DNA of 64,000 bases. It comes from Desulfovibrio sp. JY. GTDB lineage: Bacteria; Desulfobacterota; Desulfovibrionia; Desulfovibrionales; Desulfovibrionaceae. This document shows positions 1 through 9,452 of the stretch, piece by piece. The stretch is from the NCBI GenBank assembly GCA_021730285.1, contig CP082962.1:1550001-1614000 (forward strand), written 5' to 3'. Position 1 is the first letter of the stretch; each line of letters begins with the position of its first letter. Below the pieces are notes generated by a model. It was not told the DNA's origin and made no database searches. It saw nothing but the letters and a program-made list of their open reading frames with translations. The position numbers were made by a program, and so were the translations under genes.

Positions 1-1
1 C

Positions 2-3000
2 GCGAAAAAAGGCTACGTGGCCTACGGCAAGTACGACCAGTACAATAGGGCCGTGCCCTTTTCCGGGCTCATCCAGGCCTTGTCCCTGCTGCTCCGTCAG
101 ATTTTAAGCGAAGGCGAGGCGCGCATCGCCTCGTGGAAGCGGCGCATCCTGGCCGCCCTCGGCCAAAACGGCCGGGTGCTGTGCGAGGTCATCCCGGACC
201 TGGAGACGCTTATCGGCGAGCAGCCGCCGGTGCATGCCCTGGATCCGGTGGAGGCCCGCACTCGCCAGGGCACGCTCTTTCGGCGGTTCATGGAAGCCCT
301 TGGCCGCTGCGACCATCCGCTGCTGCTTTTCCTCGACGACCTGCAATGGATCGACGCGGCCAGCCTGTCGCTTTTGGAACTCATGGGCAGCCTGCGCGGG
401 GAGGGGGCCATCCTGTGCGTCGGGGCCTACCGCAGCAACGAGGTGGCCGAGACGCATCCCCTGGCCGTGACCCTGGCCGCCATGCGCAAACGGCAGGCCA
501 CCATCGCCGAGGTCCTTGTCGGGCCGCTGACGGAAGCCAACCTGCGCGGCTACCTGGCCGAGATGTTCCACATGCAAACCGCCGAGGTCGCTTCCCTGGC
601 CAGGGCCCTGCACGGCAAGACCGACGGCAATCCGCTCTTTTTCCGCACCCTTCTGGCCTCGCTCTACCAGGATGGCCATCTGCGCTTCGACGCGGAGGTC
701 CGGCACTGGGTCTGGGACGCCCCGGCCATCGCGGCCATGCCCTATGCCGACAACGTGGTGGAGGCGCTGCGGGCGCGTCTGGCCACCTTGCCGGCCGGCT
801 GCCTGGAGCTTTTGCCCCTTGGCGCGCTGATCGGCAATCCGTTCTCCCTGGATGCGCTGCGGAGCTTAAGCGGCCGCGTCCGCACCGAGCTGGCCCGCAA
901 TCTGGCGCCGGCCCTGGCGCAAGGGCTCATCACCTCGCCGCGCCGGGACGTGGAGCTTTACATCCAGCACTCGGCCGACCGCCTGGAGGACGTCACCTTC
1001 ACCTTCTGCCACGACCGCATCCAGCAGGCCGCCTATGCCCTGCTGGCGGAGGAGCGCAAACCCGGCCTGCATCTGGCGGCGGGACGGCTGCTGTGGCAGT
1101 CGTTGCCGCCGGGAAAGGACGACAGCCGGCTTTTCGACGTGCTGGAGCACATGCACAAGGGCGCGGCCCTTCTGACCGACCCCGGGGAGCGCCTCCGGGT
1201 GGCGGAACTGGCCCTTGGGGCCGGACGCAAGGCCAAGACGTCCACGGCCTTCGCCGATGCGGCCGAAATGCTGGACTTCGCCCGCTCCCTGTTGCCCGAG
1301 TCGCCCTGGAACAGCGACTACGCCCTGTGGCGCGAAATTTCCCTGGCTTTGGCCCAGGCCCTGTACCTGGCCGGCCGCTACGACGAGGCCGAGGCGCGTT
1401 GCGCCGAGATCCGCGCCCATGCCGTCACCGACCGCGACCGGCTCCGGCTCTGTAACGTCCAGGCCAAGCAATACCATCATCAGGCCCGCTACGCGGAAGC
1501 CGTGGAGCTGGAATACCGGGCCCTGGTCCTGCTCGGCTTCGCCATCCCCCGCGAGGACGAAGCCCTGCTCGCCCTGTTCCAGGAGGAAAAGGCCCGCATC
1601 GAGTTCCTGATCGACCGCAGGGCCGGCGGCGATCCGGCCGCCCTCTACGACCAGCCCGAAGCCGCCGACCCCGACCATATCCTGGCCCAGGAGATGTTTT
1701 TCGACCTGTATGCCGACTCCTACCTCATCGGGCGAGGTCTGGTCTGCGCCGCGGTCTCGGCGGTCATGACCCGTCTGGCCATGGAAGAGGGCAAAAGCCC
1801 GATGGCCTCGGTGGCCTACATCCATTACGCCTCGACCCTGTGCGCCATGGGCCTTTGCGCCCACGACTACCGCACCGGCCATGCCCTCGGCAGCCTGGCC
1901 GCCCGGCTGGCCGAGCACTACGCCGTCCCGGCCCTGCAAAACTACACCTACCACGTCTTTTCCCTGGCCGTGAACCATTGGCTCAATCCCCTGGGCACAA
2001 GCCACGGCTACTGGCTTGCGGCCTCACGGCTGGCCCTGGCCTCGGGCTCGCCGTACTCGGGCTACGTCTACCTGCAACTGGCCCACGTCCAGCTGGCCGC
2101 CGGCGTGCCCCTCGGCGAGGTCGAGGTGCAAGCCGCGCGCAGCCTGGAATTTCTGCGCGCCTCGGGCATGGACGGCATCGTCACCCTGCTGCGGCTTATC
2201 GTCGGGCAGCCGCTTAAGCACCTGCGGGGCAGGACGCGCTCCATCGCCAGCCTGGATGACGAGGATTTCGACGGCGCGGCCCTGGCCGAGCAGTTCGAGA
2301 CCCTGCCGTTTTTCCTGGGCTCCCTGCGCTACTCCCAACTGCGGGTGGCCTGCCTGGCCGATCCCGGGGAGGACCTGCCTTGCCCCGAAACCCTGCGCCG
2401 GTGGATCGACGTGGTGGACGCGACCCAGCAGGGCCAGATCATGCTGGCGGACAGCTGGTTTTTCTACACGCTGCTGCTGTTGGAGCACGCACGCCGGGCC
2501 GGAGGGAAAACGGAAGGGGAGCTGGCCGCGCGCATCGCCCTCGGTTGCGACAAGCTGCGCCTCTGGGCCGAGCTTTGCCCGGCCAACTTCCGCCACAAGC
2601 ATCTGCTGGCGGTGGCGGAGCGGATGGCCGGCCCGGCCGGCCCGGCCGGAGAGACCCCGGAACTGGCGCGGATCCTCGACACCTACGACCAGGCCATCGA
2701 CGCGGCCCTGCAATCGGCCTTCATCCAGGACGCCGCCCTGGCTGCGGAAAAGGCCGGCCGGTTTTGGCTCAGGCGCGGCAAACCCCATCTGGCCAAGGCC
2801 TATTTCGAACAGGCCCTGGCCTTTTACGGCCGCTGGGGCGCCACGGGCATGGTGCGGTACCTGCGCCAGCCCAACGATTCTCCGTTGGCCGACGTCGCGG
2901 TCCGCGACAGCGTGCCGCTTCTCGCCACGGCCGGACTCGGCCTGGAAACGTCCAGCGGCACCTTTTCGGAAACCTTTTCCGAAGGCCTGGACCTGCTTGC

Positions 3001-4135
3001 GGTCATCAAGGCCACTCAGGCCATCTCCAGGCACATGGTCATGAACGACCTGGGCCGCGAACTCACGGCCATCGCCACGGAAAACGCCGGCGCGACCAAG
3101 GGCGTGCTCCTCCGCAACCAGGAAGGGCGGTTCGTCGTCACCAACGTGGTCATGGCCGACGCGCCGGACCGGACGCCGGATGCGGCGGCGGATGGGGAGA
3201 TCCCCGTGGAGCTTTCGCCGGACATCTCCCAGGCGGTGGTCAATTTCGTGGCGCGCACCCGCAACTGGGTCATCCTCAACGATCTCGGCGATGCGACCGC
3301 TCCCGGCAAGAGCGCTTCGGCCGGGAGCGGCGAACAGGCCGCGCTTTTCTACCAATGCCCCTACATCGCGGCGAAAAAGCCCGCTTCGCTGTGCTGCCTG
3401 CCCATCATCTTGCAAAACGAGGTGCGCGGGTTGCTGTATCTGGAAAACGCAGCCACCCGGGGGGCCTTCCGCCGGGACCGCCTCCAACTGCTCAACATCC
3501 TGGCCGGCCAGGCGGCCATATCCATGGAAAATGCCAGGGTCTACAACGAACTCAACGAGATGAACGCCAACCTGGAATCCCTGGTCCGGGCCCGCACCGC
3601 CGAGCTGCACGAGAAGAACAAGGAGCTCAACAGGAAAAACCTGGACCTCCAGCGCCTTTCCACCACGGATCAGCTCACCGGCGTCTACAATCGGCGCTCC
3701 ATCGAGGACCGGCTCGAAAACGAAATCCAACGCAGCCGCAGCAACGAAAGCTCGCTGGCCATCATTCTTTTGGACGTGGACTCTTTCAAGGACGTCAACG
3801 ACACCTTCGGCCACAACGTGGGCGACACGGTGCTTGTCGAAATCGCCAGGATCATCGGCAGCAATGTCCGCAGTACGGATTTCTTCGGCCGCTGGGGCGG
3901 CGAGGAGTTCCTGGTGGTGGTCTCGGAGTTCGTAAGCAACGTGCTGCCGTTTGCCGAACGCCTGCGCAAGGTGCTGGCGGAAAAGTTGCACCCGGTGGCC
4001 GGCAAGGTCACCTCCAGCCTTGGCGTGGCCCTGTATCTCCCCGGCGAGACGGCCTCCCAGCTCGTCAGCCGGGCGGACGAAGCCCTGTACCGGGCCAAGG
4101 AAAACGGCCGCAACCGGGTGGAACTGGCGGTGTAG
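2..4135 (+). CDS. AAA ATPase-GAF-GGDEF signalling protein (5' end outside window)
   Basis: The frame is open from the window edge, so the protein is truncated at its N-terminus; the GTG at 17 is probably not the true start. The visible 1,377 or so residues begin inside an AAA_16-type ATPase (Walker B LLLFLDDLQWID near residue 105 counted from base 17; the P-loop lies upstream). A long helical-repeat region follows, then a GAF domain (about 995-1175), a coiled coil and a GGDEF domain (about 1215-1370). The cyclase motif is intact as GGEEF and an inhibitory-site RSTD sits five residues before it, so cyclic-di-GMP synthesis with product inhibition is likely. Relatives of this design often carry an N-terminal Ser/Thr kinase domain, which cannot be checked here. 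A hairpin module follows the stop. Confidence 0.85.
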   Translation, partial: AKKGYVAYGKYDQYNRAVPFSGLIQALSLLLRQILSEGEARIASWKRRILAALGQNGRVLCEVIPDLETLIGEQPPVHALDPVEARTRQGTLFRRFMEALGRCDHPLLLFLDDLQWIDAASLSLLELMGSLRGEGAILCVGAYRSNEVAETHPLAVTLAAMRKRQATIAEVLVGPLTEANLRGYLAEMFHMQTAEVASLARALHGKTDGNPLFFRTLLASLYQDGHLRFDAEVRHWVWDAPAIAAMPYADNVVEALRARLATLPAGCLELLPLGALIGNPFSLDALRSLSGRVRTELARNLAPALAQGLITSPRRDVELYIQHSADRLEDVTFTFCHDRIQQAAYALLAEERKPGLHLAAGRLLWQSLPPGKDDSRLFDVLEHMHKGAALLTDPGERLRVAELALGAGRKAKTSTAFADAAEMLDFARSLLPESPWNSDYALWREISLALAQALYLAGRYDEAEARCAEIRAHAVTDRDRLRLCNVQAKQYHHQARYAEAVELEYRALVLLGFAIPREDEALLALFQEEKARIEFLIDRRAGGDPAALYDQPEAADPDHILAQEMFFDLYADSYLIGRGLVCAAVSAVMTRLAMEEGKSPMASVAYIHYASTLCAMGLCAHDYRTGHALGSLAARLAEHYAVPALQNYTYHVFSLAVNHWLNPLGTSHGYWLAASRLALASGSPYSGYVYLQLAHVQLAAGVPLGEVEVQAARSLEFLRASGMDGIVTLLRLIVGQPLKHLRGRTRSIASLDDEDFDGAALAEQFETLPFFLGSLRYSQLRVACLADPGEDLPCPETLRRWIDVVDATQQGQIMLADSWFFYTLLLLEHARRAGGKTEGELAARIALGCDKLRLWAELCPANFRHKHLLAVAERMAGPAGPAGETPELARILDTYDQAIDAALQSAFIQDAALAAEKAGRFWLRRGKPHLAKAYFEQALAFYGRWGATGMVRYLRQPNDSPLADVAVRDSVPLLATAGLGLETSSGTFSETFSEGLDLLAVIKATQAISRHMVMNDLGRELTAIATENAGATKGVLLRNQEGRFVVTNVVMADAPDRTPDAAADGEIPVELSPDISQAVVNFVARTRNWVILNDLGDATAPGKSASAGSGEQAALFYQCPYIAAKKPASLCCLPIILQNEVRGLLYLENAATRGAFRRDRLQLLNILAGQAAISMENARVYNELNEMNANLESLVRARTAELHEKNKELNRKNLDLQRLSTTDQLTGVYNRRSIEDRLENEIQRSRSNESSLAIILLDVDSFKDVNDTFGHNVGDTVLVEIARIIGSNVRSTDFFGRWGGEEFLVVVSEFVSNVLPFAERLRKVLAEKLHPVAGKVTSSLGVALYLPGETASQLVSRADEALYRAKENGRNRVELAV

Positions 4136-4164
4136 CGGGAATGGAAGAGAGGGGAGGGGAGGAA

Positions 4165-4329
4165 CCGGGGGGAAACCTTTCTTGCAGAAAGGTTCTCCCC
4201 CCGGACCCCCTTTCCAAAGACTCTCAATAGGACGGAATGTATCGGTAATACATCAGTAATTATTAAAAAATTTAGGAAGGGGAGAGCGCGAGAGGGGAGA
4301 ACCCTTTGCAAAAGGGTTTCCCCTCTCGC
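4165..4329. repeat. Paired hairpin modules A(+)/B(-), copy 1
   Basis: Hairpin A (4165-4204, stem CCGGGGGGAAACCTTTC) is followed by ACCCCCTTTCCAAAGACTCT. About 60 bases on, module B (4288-4329, stem GCGAGAGGGG) lies in the opposite orientation, preceded by AAAAAATTTAGGAAGGGGAG. Module A reads in the sense direction immediately after the GGDEF gene and probably terminates it. Module B faces away from the DJ-1-like gene that follows. Confidence 0.85.
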
Positions 4330-4361
4330 ATCCCCCTCTCTCCCAAAAAAAGGAGGGCCAT

Positions 4362-5033
4362 ATGGCCAAGCGTATCCTGTTCGTGCTCTCCGGCCATGCC
4401 GCCATGGGCGGCGGCAAGCCCGCCGGCTGCTATTTTCCGGAGCTGGTGCATCCCTATTATGTCATGGTCGAACGGGGCATCGAGCTGGATTTCACCACCC
4501 CGGGGCCGGACGGCCCGGTGCTGGCCCAGACCGACTTCAACGACCCGGCCCAGATACGGCTTCTCATGGACCGGCAGGCCATGGACCGCATGCTGGCCGC
4601 GCCCCGGCCGGACACGGTGGACGCCGCCAAATACGACGCCATCTTCTATACCGGCGGCCATGGCGGGCTCTACGACTTTCCCGACGATCCGTCCCTAATC
4701 GCCATTGCCGAAAACATCTGGTCCCGGCGCGGCGTCGTCTCGGGCATGTGCCACGGCCCGGCCGGGCTGCTCAATCTCAAGGACCCTTCGGGCGACTCCC
4801 TGATCAAGGGCCGCAAGGTGACGGGTTTTTCCCGGGCCGAGGAGGTGACCTTCGGCGTGCTCATGGACATCCCCTACGTCCTCGAGGACGCCCTCGTCTC
4901 CCGGGGGGCGCGCTATTGCTGTTACGGCGTCAACCAGGGGTTCGTGGTCCGCGACGGCCGGCTCATCACCGGCCAGAACTGGTATTCCTCCCAGCTCGTG
5001 GCCGAGGCCGTGGCCGACGCGCTTGAGGCCTGA
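4362..5033 (+). CDS. DJ-1/PfpI superfamily protein, Hsp31-like
   Basis: This 223-residue protein spans a full DJ-1/PfpI glutamine-amidotransferase-like domain. The nucleophile elbow reads SGMCHGPAG with Cys130 followed by His131, and Glu27 in CYFPEL matches the acid that polarises the cysteine in the family. The size and the GGGKPAG insertion near residue 16 resemble the Hsp31/glyoxalase III branch more than short DJ-1 proteins. Such proteins act in the cytoplasm as chaperones, glyoxalases or deglycases; the sequence does not settle which. A good ribosome site (AGGAGGG) lies 5 bases before the ATG. It appears monocistronic between hairpins and the convergent efflux operon. Confidence 0.85.
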   Translation: MAKRILFVLSGHAAMGGGKPAGCYFPELVHPYYVMVERGIELDFTTPGPDGPVLAQTDFNDPAQIRLLMDRQAMDRMLAAPRPDTVDAAKYDAIFYTGGHGGLYDFPDDPSLIAIAENIWSRRGVVSGMCHGPAGLLNLKDPSGDSLIKGRKVTGFSRAEEVTFGVLMDIPYVLEDALVSRGARYCCYGVNQGFVVRDGRLITGQNWYSSQLVAEAVADALEA

Positions 5034-5040
5034 CGCCGCC

Positions 5041-8000
5041 TCAGCGTGTCCCGGGTTCCTTGGGCGTGTCCTGGTCCGCCCCTTGCGCGACCTTGGGCTT
5101 GTCCACGCCGAGCACCCGTTCCGCGACGCCCTGCACCAGCACGTAAAAGACCGGCACGACCAGCACGGCCAGGATGGTGGAGGCGAGCATGCCGCCGAAA
5201 ACCGCCGTGCCCACGGCCCGCTGGCTGGCCGCGCCGGCTCCCGAGGCGGTCAGAAGCGGCACCACGCCGAGGATGAAGGCGAACGAGGTCATGATGATGG
5301 GTCGAAAGCGCAGCCGCGCCGCTTCCACCGCCGCCTGGGCGATGTCCATGCCCCGGGCGCGCCGTTCACGGGCGAATTCCACGATCAGGATGGCGTTTTT
5401 ACTGGCCAGGGCGATTAAGAGCACCACGCCGATCTGCGTGTAGACGTTGTTGTCCATGTGCCGGAGCATCAGCGCCACCATGGTGCCGAGCAGGGCCAGC
5501 GGCACGACCAGGATGACGGCCGTGGGCGTGCACCAGCTTTCGTACTGGGCCGAAAGGACCAGGTAGACCAGCACCACGGCCAGGGCGAAGATCAGGTAGG
5601 CCTGGTTGCCGACCTTTTTTTCCTGGTACGACATGTTGGTCCACTCGGTGGCCATGGACGTGGGCAGGTTGGCCTTGGCCATCTGCTCCATGAGGGTGAG
5701 CGCCTGGCCGGAGCTGAAGCCTGCGGCGGCGGACCCGTAGACCGAGGCCGCGGTGTAGAGGTTGTAGCGGGTCAGCACCGTGGGCCCCAGGATGTCCTTG
5801 ATGGTGGTGACCGCCGACAGGGGCATCATCTCGCCCCTGTTGTTGCGGACCTCGAGCTGCATCACGTCCTCGGCCTTGAGCCGGAAACGCGGCTCGGCCT
5901 GGGCCCGGACCTGGTAGACGCGGCCGAACTTGTTGAAGTCGTTGATGTAGGTCGAGCCCATGTAGGTCGACAGGGTGCTGAAGAGGTTGTTGAACGTCAC
6001 GCCCTTGTACTGGACCTGGGTGCGGTCGATGTCGGCGTAGATCTGTGGCGTCGAGGCGTTGTAGGTGACGTTGAGCGGGGTGAGCCCGGTCTGGGTGCGC
6101 CCGACGCCGACCAGCCCGTAACAGGCTTTTTGCAGGGCCACGGGGCCGAGGTTGCCCCGGTCCTCCACCATCATCTGGAAGCCGCCGGCCTGCCCCAGGC
6201 CCTGGATGGCCGGCGGGATCATCACGAAGGCCACGGCGTCCTGGAGCGTGGCCAGCCGCTCCCGGAGGTAGCGGACGATGGTGGTCTGGTCCACGCCCTT
6301 GGGCCGCTTGTCCCAGTCGGTGTAGGTGACGAAGACGGCGGCCATGTTGGGCTGATTCAAGGAATCGAGAATGGACATGCCGCCGAAGGTGATCCAGTCG
6401 GCCACGCCGGGCGCGTCCTTGAGAAATCCGTCGATCTGCTTGATGACCGCGGCCGTGCGCGACAGCGACGCCGCCGGCGGCAGCTGGACGCTGACGATGG
6501 CGTAGCCCTGGTCCTCTTCCGGCAAAAAGCCGGTGGGCAGGGAGGAGAAGCCGACGAACGTCACCGCGATGAGGATGACGTAGCCGATCATGGCCATCTT
6601 GGCGTGGTGGACCATGAAGCCGACGATGGCGGCGTAGACGTTTTCGCAGCGCTGATAGACGGCGTTGAATCCCCGGAAAAAGGCGTTGGGCTCCTTGGTG
6701 TGCGGCTTCATCCACAGGGCGCACTGGGTGGGCTTGAGCGTCGCGGCGTTGAGCGCGCTGATGACGGCCGTCGCGGCGATGACCAGGGAGAACTGGCGGT
6801 AGAGCTGGCCGGTGATGCCGGGCATGAATGAGGCCGGCAAAAAGACCGAGATCAGCACCAGGGTGATGCCGATGATCGGGCCGAAGAGCTCCTTCATGGT
6901 GAGAATCGCCGCGTCGTGGGGGGTATTCCCCTGTTCGATATGGTGGGCCGTGCCTTCCACGATGATGATGGCGTCGTCCACCACGATGCCGATGGCCAGG
7001 ATGATGCCGAAAAGGGTCACCAGGTTGACGGAGAATCCCAGCATGGCCATGGCGATGAACGCGCCGAGGATCGTGACCGGCACCGTGGTGGCCGGCACGA
7101 GCATGGCCTTGAAATCCTGGAGAAAGAGCATGATGACCAGAAGCACCAGGATGCCGGCCTCGATCAGCGTCTTGTAGACGTCGTGGATGGACTGGTTGAC
7201 GAAGCGGGTAGTGTCGAACGGGATGTTGTAGACGAGCCCGGGCGGAAAATCCGCCGCGATTTTCTTCATGGTCGACTTGACGAGGTCGGCCGTCTGGAGG
7301 GCGTTGGCTCCGGGCAGCAGGTAGATGGCGATGATGCTGGCCGGCTTGCCGTCCTTTTCGGCGAACAGGTCGTAGGTCTTGCTGCCGAGTTCCACCCGGG
7401 CCACGTCCTTTAAGCGCAGGACCTGCCCGGTCTGGTTGAAGTCGGTCTTGAGGATGATGTTCCCGAACTGTTCGGCGTCCTCCAGGCGGCCCTGGGTCTG
7501 GATCATGTACTGGAAGTGCATGTCCTTGGGGGCGGGCTGCTGGCCGATCTGGCCGGCGGCGACCTGGACGTTCTGCTGGGAGACGGCGTTGATCACGTCC
7601 TGGGCCGTCAGCCCATAGGTCTTGACCTTGTTCGGGTCGAGCCAGATGCGCATGCCGTATTCGTCGCTGCCGTTGACCGTGACCGAGCCGACGCCGGGGA
7701 TGCGCGAGAGTTCGTCGCGCACGCGCAGGTAGCCGTAGTTGGACAGAAACAGGCTGTCGTAGGTGCTGTCCGGCGACTCCAGGGTGACGCACATCAGGAT
7801 GGCCGTGGACTTTTTCTGCACCGTGACGCCCTGGGCCTGCACCTGCTGGGGCAGTCGGGCCAGGGCCTGGTTGACGCGGTTCTGGACGAGCACGGTGGCC
7901 ATGTCCACGTCGGTGCCCACCTCGAAGGTCACGGTCAGGGTGTAGGAGCCGTCCGAGGCGCTGTTGGAACTCATGTAGAGCATGTTTTCCACGCCGTTGA

Positions 8001-8208
8001 CCTGCTGCTCGATGGGCGCGGCCACGGAATCGATGATCACCTGGGGACTGGCGCCGGGAAAGCTGGTCGTGACCTGGACCGTCGACGGCGTGATGTTCGG
8101 GTACTGAGCCACGGGCAGCCCGAGCAGCGTGACCACGCCGAGCAGCATAATCAGCACGGCGAGCACGTTGGACAGGACCGGCCGCTCGATGAAGAATTTG
8201 GAGAACAT
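5041..8208 (-). CDS. RND efflux pump inner-membrane subunit (AcrB/MexB, HAE1 type)
   Basis: This 1,055-residue protein has the usual HAE1 length and begins with the characteristic MFSKFFIERPVLSNVLAVLI. It has the twelve-helix, two-fold repeated layout, the proton-relay aspartates in GIVVDDAIIIVEGT (about residue 405), and large periplasmic loops. It exports hydrophobic or amphipathic compounds by proton antiport across the envelope together with the adaptor and outer-membrane channel encoded just upstream. It is the last gene of a three-gene minus-strand operon, 12 bases after the adaptor gene. The substrate cannot be told from sequence. The stop is only 7 bases from the convergent DJ-1-like gene. 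Confidence 0.95.
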   Translation of the reverse strand: MFSKFFIERPVLSNVLAVLIMLLGVVTLLGLPVAQYPNITPSTVQVTTSFPGASPQVIIDSVAAPIEQQVNGVENMLYMSSNSASDGSYTLTVTFEVGTDVDMATVLVQNRVNQALARLPQQVQAQGVTVQKKSTAILMCVTLESPDSTYDSLFLSNYGYLRVRDELSRIPGVGSVTVNGSDEYGMRIWLDPNKVKTYGLTAQDVINAVSQQNVQVAAGQIGQQPAPKDMHFQYMIQTQGRLEDAEQFGNIILKTDFNQTGQVLRLKDVARVELGSKTYDLFAEKDGKPASIIAIYLLPGANALQTADLVKSTMKKIAADFPPGLVYNIPFDTTRFVNQSIHDVYKTLIEAGILVLLVIMLFLQDFKAMLVPATTVPVTILGAFIAMAMLGFSVNLVTLFGIILAIGIVVDDAIIIVEGTAHHIEQGNTPHDAAILTMKELFGPIIGITLVLISVFLPASFMPGITGQLYRQFSLVIAATAVISALNAATLKPTQCALWMKPHTKEPNAFFRGFNAVYQRCENVYAAIVGFMVHHAKMAMIGYVILIAVTFVGFSSLPTGFLPEEDQGYAIVSVQLPPAASLSRTAAVIKQIDGFLKDAPGVADWITFGGMSILDSLNQPNMAAVFVTYTDWDKRPKGVDQTTIVRYLRERLATLQDAVAFVMIPPAIQGLGQAGGFQMMVEDRGNLGPVALQKACYGLVGVGRTQTGLTPLNVTYNASTPQIYADIDRTQVQYKGVTFNNLFSTLSTYMGSTYINDFNKFGRVYQVRAQAEPRFRLKAEDVMQLEVRNNRGEMMPLSAVTTIKDILGPTVLTRYNLYTAASVYGSAAAGFSSGQALTLMEQMAKANLPTSMATEWTNMSYQEKKVGNQAYLIFALAVVLVYLVLSAQYESWCTPTAVILVVPLALLGTMVALMLRHMDNNVYTQIGVVLLIALASKNAILIVEFARERRARGMDIAQAAVEAARLRFRPIIMTSFAFILGVVPLLTASGAGAASQRAVGTAVFGGMLASTILAVLVVPVFYVLVQGVAERVLGVDKPKVAQGADQDTPKEPGTR

Positions 8209-8220
8209 GGCGCGCGGCCC

Positions 8221-9420
8221 TTATTTTTTGGCCCCGGCGGGCGGCGTCTTGGCCGCCTCGGGCGCGGCTTGGGGCGATTTGGGCGCGTCCGGCATCGGCT
8301 CGGCCTTGCCGCCGGCCCGAACCCGTTGCAGGTCGCTGACGATGACGCGTTCGTTGCCGGTCAGGCCCTTTTCCACCACGAGCATGTCATTGACGGAAAA
8401 GCCGATGGTCACGGGGCGTTGTTCCACCACGTTCTTGTCGTTTAAAAGCAGGACGAACCGGCCGAGCTGGTCCTGGCCGACGGCCGTATCCGGCACGAGC
8501 AGGGCCTCGCGCTCCATGAGCGGAATGCGCACCCGGGCGAAAAGGCCTGGAGCGATGGCGCCGTCGGGATTGGGCAGCTCGCCGCGAAGCAGGATGGTGC
8601 CGGTCTTGGGGTCGATGCCCAGGCCGTAGTAATCAAGCACGCCCTTGAACGGATAGTCGGTCGAATCGCCAAGTCCCATCTCGACGGGGATCTTGACGTG
8701 TTTGCCCGGAGCGGCCTTGCCGCCGCGGCTGGCCTGCAGGCGCAGCAGGTCGCGCTCGCCCAGGGTGAAGTAGACGTACATGGGGTCGTAGCTGATGATG
8801 GTGGCGAGCAGGGTCTTTTCCCCGCCGCCGACCAGGTTGCCCACGTCCACGTCGCGCCGGCTGACCCGGCCGTCGAAGGGGGCCGTGACCTTGGTGTAGC
8901 TCAAATTGATCTGGGCCAGCTCGATTTGCGCCTTGGCGTTTTCCACGCCGGCCTTGTACTGCTCGCGCTGGGCGTCCCATTTGACCACGTCCGTGTCCGG
9001 GCCGGCCTTTTCGCGCAGCAGGTTTTTGGCCCGCACGTATTCGATTTCGGCCTGATGCAGTCCGGCCAGCTGGCTTTGCAGCCCGGCCTTGGCTTCCAGG
9101 ACCTTGGCTTCGTAGGGCTCGGGCTGGATCACGAACAGCAGTTGCCCCTTTTTGACGGTCGCGCCGTCCACGTAGGCCTGCTTGACCAGGAAGCCCTCGA
9201 TGCGGGCGCGCAGGTCGACGGAATTGACGGCCTGGGTATTGCCGGTGAAATGCATGTATTCCGTGACCTTGCGGCGCTCGGGCGGGGCCACCTTGACCTT
9301 GGGCGGAGGCGGCGCCACGTACTCGTTGCCGCCCTTGCAACTGGAAAGGGCGAAAAGCGCGGCCGCGACTGCGACCAGGGCGACCAGGGCCGGAACGATC
9401 CGTTTGTGATGCATAAGCAT
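8221..9420 (-). CDS. RND efflux periplasmic adaptor (AcrA/MexA family lipoprotein)
   Basis: The predicted protein has 399 residues from the ATG at 9420; an open frame runs upstream to 9537, but that extension lacks a signal sequence. The N-terminus is a lipoprotein signal with lipobox ALSSC (Cys28). A barrel-sandwich/lipoyl half-domain, an alpha-helical hairpin (about 100-170) and a beta-barrel region follow, as in membrane fusion proteins that join the RND pump to the outer-membrane channel. The C-terminal tail is rich in Pro, Ala and Lys. It lies between the channel and pump genes with short spacers (32 and 12 bases), so the three are probably co-transcribed. Confidence 0.93.
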   Translation of the reverse strand: MLMHHKRIVPALVALVAVAAALFALSSCKGGNEYVAPPPPKVKVAPPERRKVTEYMHFTGNTQAVNSVDLRARIEGFLVKQAYVDGATVKKGQLLFVIQPEPYEAKVLEAKAGLQSQLAGLHQAEIEYVRAKNLLREKAGPDTDVVKWDAQREQYKAGVENAKAQIELAQINLSYTKVTAPFDGRVSRRDVDVGNLVGGGEKTLLATIISYDPMYVYFTLGERDLLRLQASRGGKAAPGKHVKIPVEMGLGDSTDYPFKGVLDYYGLGIDPKTGTILLRGELPNPDGAIAPGLFARVRIPLMEREALLVPDTAVGQDQLGRFVLLLNDKNVVEQRPVTIGFSVNDMLVVEKGLTGNERVIVSDLQRVRAGGKAEPMPDAPKSPQAAPEAAKTPPAGAKK

Positions 9421-9452
9421 GGGCAATCCGCCGCGATGTTGGTTACGAGTGG

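Noticed and set aside
866-2005. Long minus-strand open frames opposite the GGDEF protein, RND pump and carbamoyltransferase genes
   Set aside because: They are GC-rich antisense shadows with Gly/His/Gln-rich composition and no domain or ribosome site.
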